Shown in pieces: positions 12,523 to 12,912 of a DNA stretch of 12,912 bases (position 1 is its first letter; each line of letters starts with the position of its first letter). The translations under genes and the position numbers were made by a program. The notes beneath the pieces were generated by a model, which saw only the letters and a program-made list of their open reading frames with translations, ran no database searches and had not been told where the DNA came from. The stretch lies in NCBI GenBank assembly GCA_050115555.1, contig JASFQI010000121.1, positions 1-12,912 on the forward strand, in the 5' to 3' direction. The stretch comes from JASFQI01 sp050115555. Its GTDB lineage: Bacteria > Desulfobacterota > DSM-4660 > Desulfatiglandales > HGW-15.

Positions 12523-12912
12523 TCAATTCATACCGATCAGTTCTTCCACGTGCGATATCTTTTCCCCGAAGCCTGCGATGATCGCCTGAAAATCCAGGTC
12601 TGTGAGGCCCTGCTTCTCCAGTACTTCCTTGTGAAACCTGTAGGCCAGCCCATCCGATCCCACGCCGATACCGATCATCATGCACAGCATGTCGGCCAGG
12701 TACACCAGCGAGGCCTCGTTCTCGTGCTGCGCCTCCATGGGGACATGGTGGTGCCGAATGATGTCCACCATGGTATCGCTGAACCCCCAGCGCTCCGCGA
12801 TCACCCCACCCAGCTCCGCGTGGTCGATCCCCAGGACGGCCTTTTCGGCTTCGCGAAAGCTGAACTCATAGTTGGATACCAGGAGCTGAATCTTCTCGAA
12901 GGAATCGGCCAC
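12523..12912 (-). CDS. HDOD-domain protein (partial, N-terminus beyond the right edge)
   Basis: The minus-strand frame runs from the window edge to a TGA at 12525-12523, showing 130 codons. EKAVLGIDHAELGGVIAERW (23-42 of the visible part), followed by an IIRHHHVP segment at about 51-58, is the core of an HDOD domain: the conserved G-x-DHAELG and HH-P elements. HDOD domains are HD-like regulatory domains that usually lack full metal-binding sets and are thought to mediate protein or nucleotide signalling, including links to chemotaxis and motility. The visible end (…VEELIGMN) is a short helical tail. The real start is upstream of the window; the first codon shown is GTG by chance of the edge. 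It precedes cheY by 132 bases on the same strand, so it is probably part of the same transcription unit. Confidence 0.85.
   Translation of the reverse strand: MADSFEKIQLLVSNYEFSFREAEKAVLGIDHAELGGVIAERWGFSDTMVDIIRHHHVPMEAQHENEASLVYLADMLCMMIGIGVGSDGLAYRFHKEVLEKQGLTDLDFQAIIAGFGEKISHVEELIGMN

Noticed and set aside
1..12912. CRISPR array, tRNA, insertion sequence or prophage signs
   Set aside because: No regularly spaced repeats, cloverleaf, transposase or terminal repeats were seen; the genes form a coherent motility region.

Overview
The window is a motility and signalling segment from a GC-rich, flagellated Gram-negative bacterium. Gene order (fliC-fliD-fliS-chaperone-flaG), sigma-28 and sigma-54 type promoters, REC-HD-GYP and HDOD proteins and a CheX/CheY/CheB cluster suggest a deltaproteobacterium (Desulfobacterota-like). 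No rRNA or species marker is present, so this placement is inference. There are 14 protein-coding genes, two of them cut by the window edges. I see no tRNA, rRNA, CRISPR array or insertion sequence.

Left part (1-5631). A minus-strand gene at the left edge encodes a protein with EF-hand-like calcium loops. It is divergent from the flagellin gene fliC, and each has its own sigma-28-like promoter in the 418-base gap. After fliC comes a GC-rich hairpin, then the tightly packed fliD (filament cap), fliS (flagellin chaperone) and a small FliT/FlgN-like export-chaperone gene. flaG follows behind a weaker sigma-28-like promoter. Together these supply the filament, its cap, its chaperones and a filament-length factor, all late flagellar products.

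Middle part (5733-9597). Four plus-strand genes form a probable c-di-GMP signalling block: a receiver protein with a SHOCT-like tail; a receiver-GAF-HD-GYP phosphodiesterase overlapping it by 37 bases; and, after a 336-base gap with sigma-54-like and sigma-70-like promoter candidates, an atypical PilZ-like protein overlapping by ATGA a histidine-kinase-like protein that keeps the H-box but seems to lack ATP-binding motifs. This block is the best candidate for a poorly described system.

Right part (9608-12912, minus strand). In transcription order: the 3' part of an HDOD gene, cheY (CheY-like regulator with an acidic tail), cheX (CheY-P phosphatase-like, overlapping cheY by 47 bases), cheB (methylesterase), then, after 293 bases with a very good sigma-54 promoter, an unrecognised 159-residue gene. 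That gene is convergent with the kinase-like gene, and the two stop codons lie in opposite arms of one small inverted repeat. cheA, cheW and cheR are not in the window.
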